Assembly: GCA_021443235.1 (NCBI GenBank) | Contig: JABUUJ010000029.1 | Coordinates: 48,116 to 58,508 of the forward strand | DNA length: 10,393 bases | Source of the DNA: Muribaculaceae bacterium | Lineage (GTDB): Bacteria > Bacteroidota > Bacteroidia > Bacteroidales > Muribaculaceae | Direction: 5' to 3' | Shown here: positions 1 through 7,006 of the stretch, in pieces | Position numbering within the stretch: the first letter of the stretch is position 1 | How the letters are laid out: each line of letters begins with the position of its first letter | Program-made: the position numbers and the translations under genes | The notes under the pieces: model-generated | The model's input: only the letters and a program-made list of their open reading frames with translations | What the model was told of the DNA's origin: nothing | Database searches by the model: none

Positions 1-64
1 CTCAGCTGGATAGAGCAACAGCCTTCTAAGCTGTGGGTCTTGGGTTCGAATCCCAACGGAATCA
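1..64 (+). tRNA. tRNA-Arg (anticodon UCU), 5' end cut by the window edge
   Basis: The 3' part of a tRNA gene is visible. The D-arm remnant ends in GAGC. The anticodon stem ACAGC/GCTGT (18-22 and 30-34) closes a seven-base loop CTTCTAA, which puts TCT at 25-27 and reads AGA arginine codons. The T-arm is TTGGG/CCCAA (40-44, 52-56) around loop TTCGAAT. CGGAATC (57-63) is the 3' acceptor strand and A64 the discriminator. CCA is not encoded: ACA follows. About 10 bases, comprising the 5' acceptor strand and the first D-stem base, lie outside the window. Confidence 0.95.
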
Positions 65-74
65 CACAAAAAGC

Positions 75-107
75 ACCCTCAGGATCTCCTCCCGAGGGTA
101 TTTTTTT
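75..107 (+). terminator. Rho-independent terminator after tRNA-Arg
   Basis: ACCCTC (75-80) pairs with GAGGGT (94-99). AGG/CCT inside the loop (81-83, 88-90) can extend the hairpin. A run of seven T follows at 101-107. It starts 11 bp after the tRNA and is well placed to end that transcript. Confidence 0.85.
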
Positions 108-126
108 GTGTGTAGTTTGCGCTCAG

Positions 127-183
127 TTACATGCAGGTGTAGCCACCGTCAACAGGAAACGTTACACCCGCAACATAGACTGA
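127..183 (-). pseudogene. Relic of the C-terminus of a short-chain dehydrogenase/reductase gene
   Basis: Read on the minus strand, 18 codons before a TAA (127-129) give SVYVAGVTFPVDGGYTCM. This matches the C-terminal strand of classical SDR enzymes (FabG or gluconate 5-dehydrogenase type), where a Y(V/I)xGxxxxVDGG motif closes the nucleotide-binding sheet. Upstream in the same frame only six unrelated codons precede a stop at 202-204, and I recognise no SDR sequence in the surrounding frames. The Rossmann and catalytic (YxxxK) parts are missing. The family match is by eye. The reading as a decayed gene or rearrangement scar between the tRNA and lemA is inference. Confidence 0.6.
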
Positions 184-238
184 AGGGGTGGTTTGGCATG
201 GTTATTGCACGTTGTTGAAAAAAACACCAGACTTTGTG

Positions 239-268
239 TTGTGTTTTAACAAATAATTATTAACTTTG
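239..268 (+). promoter_or_regulatory. Bacteroidetes-type promoter of lemA and the downstream cluster
   Basis: TTG at 239-241 and TAACTTTG at 261-268 are separated by 19 nt. This fits the Bacteroidetes -33/-7 consensus (TTG, 19-21 nt, TAnnTTTG). Transcription would start near 273-276, giving an AT-rich leader of about 75 nt. The leader has no Shine-Dalgarno sequence, which is normal in this phylum. The -7 box overlaps the first copy of a 12-bp direct repeat. Confidence 0.6.
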
Positions 269-331
269 TGACTTGTTGACGCAATATGCCTGGTCTTGAT
301 TGGGTATTTCGACGACAGGATAATTATTAAC
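253..331 (+). repeat. Two copies of a 12-bp direct repeat in the lemA promoter and leader
   Basis: ATAATTATTAAC occurs exactly at 253-264 and 320-331, with starts 67 bp apart. The first copy overlaps the predicted -7 box; the second lies 17 bp before the lemA start codon. The core AATAATTATT is palindromic. A shorter copy, ATAATTATTA, sits at 2892-2901, four bases before the beta-helix gene's ATG. These could be binding sites for an AT-specific regulator or simply AT-rich leader sequence that favours translation. Confidence 0.5.
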
Positions 332-348
332 AAATTAAATAAAAAATT

Positions 349-903
349 ATGATTGCATTAGTTATTATCATCGCTTTGGTTTTAGTTGTGGGAGTGTATG
401 CTATTACCACCTACAACGGTTTGGTTGCCGGTCGCAACAAGGTCGAGGAGGCTTTCTCGACCATGGACGTCTTCCTCAAGAAAAGAAATGACATGATACC
501 CAATATCGTCGCCACCGTCAAGGCCTATGCCAAGCACGAGGCCGAGACTCTTGAGAAAGTGGTCGCCGCTCGCAACGAGACCGCACCGCTTGCTCAACGC
601 ATCGACCAGGAAAAACAGGTCAGCGCCGCTATGCGCAACCTCATGGTGCGACTCGAGGCCTATCCCGAGCTCAAGGCAAGCACCAATTTCCTCCAGCTGC
701 AACAGCAACTCACTGGCATTGAGGGCGAAATAGAAAGCAGCCGCCGCTACTACAACGGCAGCGTGCGCCAGCAGAACGATCGCGTGCAGCAGTTCCCATC
801 TAACGTTGTCGCCGGCATGTTCCACTTCGAGAAAATGCCGCTGTTCCAAGCCGAGGAGTATGAGCGCCGCAACGTCGACGTGGCTGGTATGTTCAACCAA
901 TAG
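349..903 (+). CDS. lemA: LemA family protein
   Basis: The product has 184 residues, a usual LemA length. One N-terminal membrane helix (about residues 2-20) precedes a helical domain, predicted to be extracytoplasmic. LemA hallmarks are visible: YNGLVAGRNKVEEA (22-35), LKKRNDMIPNIV (43-54), the EAYPELKA segment (103-110) and SRRYYNGSVR (131-140). LemA proteins are widespread membrane-anchored helical-bundle proteins with no settled biochemical role. They are often encoded beside TPM/Psb32-like or DUF2207 proteins, as here: the DUF2207 gene begins 15 bp downstream. The start is supported by the immediate hydrophobic anchor and the AT-rich leader, with a promoter at 239-268. Family assignment is firm; function is unknown. 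Confidence 0.95.
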   Translation: MIALVIIIALVLVVGVYAITTYNGLVAGRNKVEEAFSTMDVFLKKRNDMIPNIVATVKAYAKHEAETLEKVVAARNETAPLAQRIDQEKQVSAAMRNLMVRLEAYPELKASTNFLQLQQQLTGIEGEIESSRRYYNGSVRQQNDRVQQFPSNVVAGMFHFEKMPLFQAEEYERRNVDVAGMFNQ

Positions 904-918
904 AACATCACTCTCACC

Positions 919-2847
919 ATGAAGCGTCTTTTAATGATATTCACCCTTGCCGTGCTCACCATTGTGTGTGCACGGGCCGACAAGGGCGGATACAATATAA
1001 AAAAGGTGAACTACAAGGCTGTGGTTCTCGAGCAGGACCTGTGGGATGTCACCGAGACTCTGGTGGTCAACTTCAGCGAGCCGCGTCACGGCATCTACAG
1101 GTATATACCCACAGCTTTCCACTATGCCTTCACCAAGCCTGACGGCTCGACCGACGAGCGAACCTACTACACCCATGTGCGAGATATCGATGTGGATGGA
1201 TTTGAGTATAGCACCGATACCGACGATAGCGCCGCCCGAAACAAAATCATCAAGATCGGCAGCGCCGACAAGTATGTCGAGGGTGAGCAAACCTACGTCA
1301 TACACTACCGACTACAGTATTTCGACGACTGTTACGCTGGAGAGGACTTCCTTTGCCATACGCTGTGGGGCACCGATTGGGGCACCGATGCCCAGTCGCT
1401 ATCGTTCAGCATAACATTTGAGAAACCACTGCCGGCCGACTTCGCCAAGCAACTCCACCTCTACAGCGGGAAGCGAGGAGCCAAAGGCAACGACGCCAAT
1501 GTGCTCTATACCTTTGACGTCAAGACCAACACCATCAAGGGCTCGGTAACCGACCTGGAGGCGCACAACGGCATCACCATCTCGGCACGCCTGCCCGAGG
1601 GGTACTGGATACCCTACAGTAAGGCTACATGGCCTTTCTGGGTGGCAATGGCGATCTTCATCGCATGCGCGCTCGTCTATGTCTATCACATCGTTTTTGT
1701 CAAAATAGAGAAACCGGTGCCCACGGTGGCTTTCTATCCGCCTAAAGGCATGACAAGCGCCGAGGTGGGCAAAATCATCGACGGCAGCACCGACAACATC
1801 GACCTCGCCTCCCTCATCCCTTACTGGGCTCACCGCGGGTTCATCACCATCACCGAGACTCAGGTCAGAAAAGGACTACTGGGCAAGATGGGCTCCGACA
1901 TCACCCTGCGCAAAGTCATGCCCCTCACGCCCGACGCCAAGAGTTATGAGCATAAATTCTTCAAAGCGCTCTTTGACGATAAATCGGAGGTGACATTGTC
2001 GAAGCTTGGAGACCGCCACTTTGAGATGGAGTCGGCCAAGAACGCCCTTGATGCCTGCTTTGTGGGCGATAAGAAACTTACCGACATCACCAACGGACTC
2101 ATCAGCTGGTTTATCATGCTCGTGGCCGCCGTGCTGCCTATGTTCTTTGCCGACTCAATCGACGTCTTCCAGCTCTTCCTGCCTTTCATCACCGTCTTCA
2201 CGGGCATTGCCTCGGCGTTTATCGCTGGTGTTCTTGCCATGAGCGAGGCCAGTAGGCGACTTTTCGCCAAATTGAAATATTTCTCTTGGATGTATGTCGT
2301 GACGTTTGTTATCGCCCTGGTGGGATGTGCTATAGCGGCAGGCGTATTCTACGATTACCCGCTTTGTGCGCCCTTTGAGGTGGTCATGGCAATGATCATT
2401 GCCGTGAATGTCCTCAGCCTCTTCCTCGCTCGCACCGAGGTCGACACACCCTACCGCGTGGGCGTTGCTGGCGAGTTGCTGGGCTTGCGCGAATTTATCG
2501 AGACAGCCGAGAAAGACCGTCTGGAGATGCTCGTCGACGAGAACCCGCAGTATTTCTACGCCATCCTGCCCTATGCAATGGTTTTCGGACTCACCGACAA
2601 GTGGAGCAATCAGTTTGCCAACATCGAGTTTGAACAGCCTGAGTGGTTTAACACTTATAATCCCGGCATTTACACCGGTGCTATGATGGCTCGCGCCATT
2701 TCTCACAGCGTCACCGACAGTATCAAGGATTCTATCGCCCAGTCGAGCATCGACACAACGTCGTCAAGCTCGTCGGGTGGATACTCGGGCGGCGGCCACT
2801 CGTTCTCGGGTGGTGGCGGCGGCGGCGGTGGCGGCGGCAGCTGGTAA
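919..2847 (+). CDS. DUF2207 domain-containing membrane protein with Gly10-Ser-Trp tail
   Basis: The product has 642 residues. A signal peptide (about 1-20, ending CARA) leads into a beta-rich ectodomain (about 21-235) typical of the DUF2207 N-terminus, with PRHGIYRYIP at 55-64. A first membrane helix lies at about 237-261. A soluble section (262-392) includes GMTSAEVGKIIDG (277-289), where the family usually has a winged-helix-like segment. Four more hydrophobic helices follow at about 393-411, 416-440, 455-477 and 484-504. The conserved DUF2207 block GLREFIETAEKDRLE (522-536) and LPYAMVFGL (550-558) precedes a Ser/Gly-rich tail ending in ten glycines, Ser and Trp. Function is unknown. LemA/DUF2207 gene pairs recur in bacteria, so a membrane complex is a reasonable inference. 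The ATG lies 15 bp after lemA, implying co-transcription. Confidence 0.92.
   Translation: MKRLLMIFTLAVLTIVCARADKGGYNIKKVNYKAVVLEQDLWDVTETLVVNFSEPRHGIYRYIPTAFHYAFTKPDGSTDERTYYTHVRDIDVDGFEYSTDTDDSAARNKIIKIGSADKYVEGEQTYVIHYRLQYFDDCYAGEDFLCHTLWGTDWGTDAQSLSFSITFEKPLPADFAKQLHLYSGKRGAKGNDANVLYTFDVKTNTIKGSVTDLEAHNGITISARLPEGYWIPYSKATWPFWVAMAIFIACALVYVYHIVFVKIEKPVPTVAFYPPKGMTSAEVGKIIDGSTDNIDLASLIPYWAHRGFITITETQVRKGLLGKMGSDITLRKVMPLTPDAKSYEHKFFKALFDDKSEVTLSKLGDRHFEMESAKNALDACFVGDKKLTDITNGLISWFIMLVAAVLPMFFADSIDVFQLFLPFITVFTGIASAFIAGVLAMSEASRRLFAKLKYFSWMYVVTFVIALVGCAIAAGVFYDYPLCAPFEVVMAMIIAVNVLSLFLARTEVDTPYRVGVAGELLGLREFIETAEKDRLEMLVDENPQYFYAILPYAMVFGLTDKWSNQFANIEFEQPEWFNTYNPGIYTGAMMARAISHSVTDSIKDSIAQSSIDTTSSSSSGGYSGGGHSFSGGGGGGGGGGSW
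2809..2838 (+). repeat. GGN codon tract encoding ten glycines
   Basis: Ten consecutive GGT/GGC codons encode residues 631-640 of the DUF2207 protein, immediately before the terminal Ser-Trp. The tract is GC-rich and nearly a trinucleotide microsatellite, so its length could change by slippage in whole codons without breaking the frame. Confidence 0.85.
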
Positions 2848-2905
2848 CGCCGAGTTGCATTTGACGCTAACTTTAAATGTTTACCCAAATCATAATTATT
2901 ATAAA

Positions 2906-4090
2906 ATGAAAAAAATTATTTCTCTCGTTGTGGCTTTGGCCGCCGTCGCTATGACGGCAGGCGCCGCCACCAAGACAATTGCCGTAAAAAACGGGCGCGA
3001 CCTCATCAAGGCCATCGGCCCCGACCGCACCATCGTGGTGAAGTCGCACAAGCCCATCAACATCACCGAGGCCCTGCAAGAAATGGTCGATAACAACGAA
3101 ATCCCCCTTGACAACACTTATCATAGCATGGGGTCGATCAACACCACGGCCACCTATGTGACCTATTCCACCAATACCGACGGCATCGCGCTGCAGGTGC
3201 GCAACTGCTCGGGCCTCGTAATACGTGGCGAAGACCCGATGAAACGCCCACTAATCGTGGCGACACCGCGCTATGTCAACGTCATTGAGTTCTTCGACTG
3301 CCACCACATCAAGGTCGAGAACCTCACTATGGGACACACCGAGGACGGCTACTGCGACAAGGGCGTCGTGGAGTTTGCGGGATGCGCCGATGTGGAGATG
3401 AACAACTGCGACCTCTATGGCTGCGGCACCGAGGGTGTCGTGGTCGAGGATTGTAACCGCGTCGCTATCAACCGCACAGCCATCCACCACTGCACCTATC
3501 ACACCCTCCATGTGCTCGGCAGCAACCAGGTGCGCTTCAACGACTGCACGTTCTTCTCCAATCGCGAGTATCATCAAATCAACGTGGGCGGGTCAGAGGC
3601 CGTCGAGTTCACAGGATGCACCTTCAGCAACCTTGAGGGACCGCTGTTCAACCTTGGCGACTACTGCTATTTCTTCAACTGCACTTTCGAGAATTGCGAG
3701 ATTGAGCCCATTACCGAGGAGTGGTATCCGCAAGGCAACGCCATCCTGGCCTACTGCACCTCTCGCTTTGGCAATCCCACAACGACGCCGCTACCCCAAA
3801 AACCAAAAATCGAACTGGGACGATGGACCGACGGCACCGACACCTACATCGTGACACAAAGCGACCCCTACCGTTTCCTCTTCCGCACCCAGGGCGACGA
3901 CACCCAGTGCTTTGCTATCAACTGCGTTTCGGCAGAGCGCAACTCCTACATTTCATCCGACGAGTTCCCCTATAAAAACAAATATGGAGCGCTCAATGTC
4001 GATATCCAGTATAAGGACGGCACGCAGGTCATTCGAATCCTCGACGATGGCCATCAACCCATCAAGTCGCTCTTCTACTTAGGAAAATAA
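2906..4090 (+). CDS. Exported cysteine-rich right-handed beta-helix protein
   Basis: The product has 394 residues from the ATG at 2906. That start is chosen because it opens a clear signal peptide (MKKIISLVVALAAVAMTAGA, about 1-21); the frame is open further upstream, but there it overlaps the DUF2207 coding region. Residues about 95-290 form short strand-turn repeats typical of parallel beta-helix (PbH1) folds: VRNCSGLVIRG, FFDCHHIKVENL, FAGCADVEMNNC, VEDCNRVAINRT, GSNQVRFNDCTF, SEAVEFTGCTF and YFFNCTFENC. Sixteen cysteines recur near the turns. Pectate-lyase-like folds include polysaccharide lyases and binding proteins, but I see no diagnostic catalytic motif, so enzymatic activity cannot be claimed. 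The C-terminal 300-394 looks like a separate beta-rich domain. It lies 58 bp after the DUF2207 gene and 16 bp before the antiporter gene. Probable location is periplasm or cell surface. Confidence 0.8.
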   Translation: MKKIISLVVALAAVAMTAGAATKTIAVKNGRDLIKAIGPDRTIVVKSHKPINITEALQEMVDNNEIPLDNTYHSMGSINTTATYVTYSTNTDGIALQVRNCSGLVIRGEDPMKRPLIVATPRYVNVIEFFDCHHIKVENLTMGHTEDGYCDKGVVEFAGCADVEMNNCDLYGCGTEGVVVEDCNRVAINRTAIHHCTYHTLHVLGSNQVRFNDCTFFSNREYHQINVGGSEAVEFTGCTFSNLEGPLFNLGDYCYFFNCTFENCEIEPITEEWYPQGNAILAYCTSRFGNPTTTPLPQKPKIELGRWTDGTDTYIVTQSDPYRFLFRTQGDDTQCFAINCVSAERNSYISSDEFPYKNKYGALNVDIQYKDGTQVIRILDDGHQPIKSLFYLGK

Positions 4091-4106
4091 TGCCTAAATT
4101 ATCATA

Positions 4107-5084
4107 ATGGACTATCTGTTTCTTGTTTTAGGACTCGCTATGCTGCTTGTGGCGGCCGACCTGCTGGTCGACTCCTCGGTGGCAATAGCGCAACGGGCAA
4201 AAATCTCTAATTTCATCATTGGGCTCACTATCGTGGGCATGGGCACCTCGGCGCCCGAACTGTTTGTGTCGGTATCCTCGGCAATAAGTGGCAACGGTGA
4301 CATTGCCGTGGGTAATGTGCTGGGGTCCAACATCTGCAACACGTTCCTCATCCTCGGCGTGGCGGCGGTGATTATGCCGTTTGCCATCGAGCGTGAGAAC
4401 CGCCGACGCGACATCCCGGTGGGCATTGCCGCCACATTGCTGTTTATGTTGATTGCCAACGACGCGCTCATGCCGGGCATCGCCGAGAACACCATCTCGC
4501 GCCTCGACGGCATCTTCATGCTCGTCCTTTTCCTTGCCTACATGTGCTATGTCGTGGTAATCAAGGGCAAAAACCCGCAACAGGCCGTCGCCGATGCCGA
4601 CGAGGAAACCAAGTCGCGATTCACTGGCAAGCACCCCGCATTGCTGTGGGGCGTCGCACTGGCATCGCTCGCTGGATTGGTCTATGGCGGCAACCTCTTT
4701 CTTGACGCCGCCAAGTCGCTGGCGCGCAGCTGGGGCATGAGCGAGGCAGTGATTTCTATCACTATCGTGGCTGTGGGCACCTCGCTGCCCGAACTCATCA
4801 CTGTCGTGGTGGCGGCATGCAAGAAAAACGCACAGCTCGCGCTGGGCAACGTGCTGGGCTCCAATGTCTTTAACATTCTCATGATTATGGGTGTGGCATC
4901 CACCATCAAGCCTATCAACATCGTCAGCGTCACCATCATCGACTACATCGTGGCGTTGCTCGCTGCCGTGCTGACCTATGTGGTGGTCTTCACCTTCGGC
5001 AAGAACAAGTTCGACCGCATAGAGGGCGTCATCTTCATCGCCATCTACATCCTCTACACAATCTACCTCCTCTTAGGACTTTAA
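4107..5084 (+). CDS. Calcium/sodium antiporter, CaCA family (YrbG-like)
   Basis: The product has 325 residues, normal for bacterial YrbG-type exchangers, which couple Ca2+ export to Na+ (or H+) entry across the inner membrane. Both inverted alpha repeats are intact. Alpha-1 carries GTSAPE (46-51) and GNVLGSN (69-75). Alpha-2 carries GTSLPE (224-229) and GNVLGSN (247-253). The ion-coordinating glutamates, E51 and E229, and the GNxxGSN asparagines are present. About ten hydrophobic segments surround a hydrophilic loop at about 154-175. The start lies 16 bp after the beta-helix gene, so it probably shares that transcript. The family is certain; ion specificity (Ca2+ against other cations) is inferred from the family. 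No hairpin terminator is visible after the stop. Confidence 0.93.
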   Translation: MDYLFLVLGLAMLLVAADLLVDSSVAIAQRAKISNFIIGLTIVGMGTSAPELFVSVSSAISGNGDIAVGNVLGSNICNTFLILGVAAVIMPFAIERENRRRDIPVGIAATLLFMLIANDALMPGIAENTISRLDGIFMLVLFLAYMCYVVVIKGKNPQQAVADADEETKSRFTGKHPALLWGVALASLAGLVYGGNLFLDAAKSLARSWGMSEAVISITIVAVGTSLPELITVVVAACKKNAQLALGNVLGSNVFNILMIMGVASTIKPINIVSVTIIDYIVALLAAVLTYVVVFTFGKNKFDRIEGVIFIAIYILYTIYLLLGL

Positions 5085-5219
5085 CCGCTTGTTACAATCG
5101 ATAAAATCGTTACTCTCGTCACAATCGAAATCTCTTTAAACACTAAACTCTAAACAATAAACAATAAACAATAAACTCTAAACATTAAACATTAAACATT
5201 AAACATTAAACACTACCCC
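5085..5219. other. Intergenic region between antiporter gene and ettA
   Basis: The first half holds ACAATCGA twice (5094-5101 and 5121-5128, starts 27 bp apart) and a small palindrome CGAT-AAA-ATCG (5098-5108). The second half is the heptad array. I find no convincing TAnnTTTG promoter and no hairpin terminator, so whether ettA has its own promoter or is read from upstream is open. Confidence 0.5.
5137..5213 (+). repeat. Eleven phased heptads TAAACNN immediately upstream of ettA
   Basis: Eleven uninterrupted 7-bp units share an invariant TAAAC. The last two bases are, in order, AC, TC, AA, AA, AA, TC, AT, AT, AT, AT, AC. The array stops 6 bp before the ettA ATG. The same heptad family in inverted orientation occupies 8162-8224. 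Identical phase with a fixed core and variable dinucleotide distinguishes it from plain AT-rich sequence. Confidence 0.9.
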
Positions 5220-6911
5220 ATGGCAACAGTCGACGATAAAAAAATTATTTTCTCGATGGTGGGCGTGAGCAAAACCATTGAGCAAAACCAAAAACAGGTT
5301 CTCAAAAACATCTACCTCTCGTTTTTCTATGGCGCCAAGATTGGCATCATTGGTCTCAACGGCTCGGGCAAGTCCACGCTGATGAAAATCATCGCTGGGC
5401 TTGAGACAAAATACCAGGGACAGGTGGTCTTCGCACCAGGTTATACCGTAGGATATCTGCCTCAGGACCCACAACTTGACCCCAACAAGACCGTCAAGGA
5501 AATCGTTTCCGAGGGCGTGCAGCACGTCGTCGACGCTCTCAAGGAATATGAGGAAATCAACCAGAAATTCGGGCTGCCCGAATACTATGAGGACCCCGAC
5601 AAGATGGACGCGCTCTTCGCTCGTCAGGCACAACTGCAAGACGTTATCGACGCTACCGATGCGTGGAACCTCGACTCGCGCCTTGAGCGCGCCATGGACG
5701 CTCTGCGGTGCCCCGAGGGCGACCAACTGGCCGAGCACCTGAGCGGTGGCGAGCGCCGTCGCGTCGCCTTGTGCCGACTCCTGCTCGAGAAACCCGACGT
5801 GCTGCTCCTCGATGAGCCTACCAACCACCTCGACGCCGAGTCAATCGACTGGCTCGAGCAGCACTTGCAGCAATATGAGGGCACGGTGATCGCCGTTACC
5901 CACGACCGCTATTTCCTTGACCATGTGGCTGGTTGGATTCTTGAGCTCGACCGCGGCGAGGGCATCCCCTGGAAGGGCAACTACAGCAGCTGGCTGGAGC
6001 AGAAGACACAACGCATGGCACAGGAGGAAAAGACCGAAAGCAAGCGACAAAAGACGCTCCAGCGCGAGCTCGAGTGGATTCGCATGGCCCCCAAAGCACG
6101 TCAGGCCAAGGGAAAGGCTCGTCTTAACAGCTACGACAAGCTCATGAATGAGGACGTGAAGCAGAAGGAAGAGAAACTCGAGATTTTTATCCCCAACGGG
6201 CCCCGACTGGGCAACAAGGTCATCGAGGCAAGCCATGTGGCAAAGGCGTTTGGCAACAAACTGCTTTACGACGACCTCAACTTCGTGCTGCCCCCTAATG
6301 GCATCGTGGGCGTTATCGGTCCTAACGGCGCCGGAAAAACCACGCTCTTCCGCCTCATCATGGGCCTTGAGAAGCCCGATGGCGGCTCGTTTGAGGTGGG
6401 CGAGACCGTGAAGCCGGTTTACGTCGACCAGCAGCACACGAGCATTGACCCCGAGAAGAGCGTCTATGAGGTGATTTCGGGAGGCGTGGAACTGCTGCGC
6501 ATGGGTGGCCGCGACGTCAATGCCCGCGCCTATCTGTCGCGCTTCAACTTCACTGGCGTTGACCAGCAGAAGAAGTGCGGCGTGCTGTCGGGTGGCGAGC
6601 GCAACCGTCTCCAGCTCGCTCTCGCGCTCAAGGAGGAAGGAAACGTGCTACTGCTCGATGAGCCCACCAACGATATCGACGTCAACACCCTGCGCGCTCT
6701 TGAGGAAGGTCTCGAGAACTTCGCTGGATGTGCCGTCGTCATCAGCCACGACCGATGGTTCCTCGACCGCATCTGCACTCACATCCTCGCCTTTGAGGGC
6801 GACTCCAACGTCTTCTTCTTCGAGGGCTCTTACTCCGACTATGAGCAAAACAAAATCAAGCGCCTCGGTAACGAGCAGCCCACCCGGGTGCGCTACCGCA
6901 AGCTTGAATAA
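5220..6911 (+). CDS. ettA: ABC-F translation factor EttA (energy-dependent translational throttle)
   Basis: The product has 563 residues; E. coli EttA is about 555. It is a soluble twin-ATPase protein with no membrane helices. Domain 1 has Walker A GLNGSGKS (45-52), signature LSGGE (174-178), Walker B with catalytic E199 in LLLDEPTNHLD, and switch His228. Domain 2 has GPNGAGKTT (367-375), LSGGE (456-460), E481 in LLLDEPTNDID and His510. The inter-domain linker (about 241-330) is charged and helical, as in the tRNA-interacting linker of ABC-F proteins, and an EttA-type arm lies at about 97-140. The C-terminal block around RFNFTGVDQ and SHDRWFLDRICTHILAFEG closely resembles E. coli EttA rather than Uup or resistance ABC-F types. 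EttA binds the ribosomal E site and links elongation to the ATP/ADP ratio. It has its own terminator; the heptad array ends 6 bp before the start. Confidence 0.95.
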   Translation: MATVDDKKIIFSMVGVSKTIEQNQKQVLKNIYLSFFYGAKIGIIGLNGSGKSTLMKIIAGLETKYQGQVVFAPGYTVGYLPQDPQLDPNKTVKEIVSEGVQHVVDALKEYEEINQKFGLPEYYEDPDKMDALFARQAQLQDVIDATDAWNLDSRLERAMDALRCPEGDQLAEHLSGGERRRVALCRLLLEKPDVLLLDEPTNHLDAESIDWLEQHLQQYEGTVIAVTHDRYFLDHVAGWILELDRGEGIPWKGNYSSWLEQKTQRMAQEEKTESKRQKTLQRELEWIRMAPKARQAKGKARLNSYDKLMNEDVKQKEEKLEIFIPNGPRLGNKVIEASHVAKAFGNKLLYDDLNFVLPPNGIVGVIGPNGAGKTTLFRLIMGLEKPDGGSFEVGETVKPVYVDQQHTSIDPEKSVYEVISGGVELLRMGGRDVNARAYLSRFNFTGVDQQKKCGVLSGGERNRLQLALALKEEGNVLLLDEPTNDIDVNTLRALEEGLENFAGCAVVISHDRWFLDRICTHILAFEGDSNVFFFEGSYSDYEQNKIKRLGNEQPTRVRYRKLE

Positions 6912-6930
6912 CCCACTCACACACAACAAC

Positions 6931-6961
6931 AAAAGGCATGGAACCAAATCCATGCCTTTTT
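6931..6961 (+). terminator. Rho-independent terminator of ettA
   Basis: AAAAGGCATGG (6931-6941) pairs perfectly with CCATGCCTTTT (6950-6960) around an 8-nt loop, ending in TTTTT. It lies 20 bp after the ettA stop. The A/T ends of the stem make it a possible bidirectional terminator for the convergent fabD transcript as well. Confidence 0.92.
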
Positions 6962-7006
6962 AATTCTAAAGTCTCAAAAACTCAAATTCTCAATAATTCG
7001 AAATCC

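Noticed and set aside
33..218. 61-codon plus-strand open frame over the tRNA and terminator
   Set aside because: It reads through the tRNA T-arm, the terminator and the SDR relic, and has no protein-like features.
2855..2875. Possible promoter before the beta-helix gene (TTG and TAACTTTA)
   Set aside because: The spacer is only 10 nt and the -7 box lacks the final G. Read-through from the upstream genes is more likely.
2703..2888. Minus-strand frame encoding polyproline
   Set aside because: It is the antisense of the GGN glycine tract and has no independent support.
2777..2905. Extended 43-residue N-terminus for the beta-helix protein
   Set aside because: It would overlap the Gly-rich tail of the DUF2207 gene out of frame and bury an obvious signal peptide. 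The ATG at 2906 is the sensible start.
5137..5213. CRISPR array (also considered for 7007-7105 and 8162-8351)
   Set aside because: Units are 7 or 9 bp with no unique spacers, and no cas genes are present. These are short phased tandem repeats.
5220..6911. Antibiotic-resistance ABC-F protein (Vga, Lsa or Msr type)
   Set aside because: The sequence follows EttA closely through the arm, linker and C-terminal block, and lacks the long antibiotic-resistance-domain linker.
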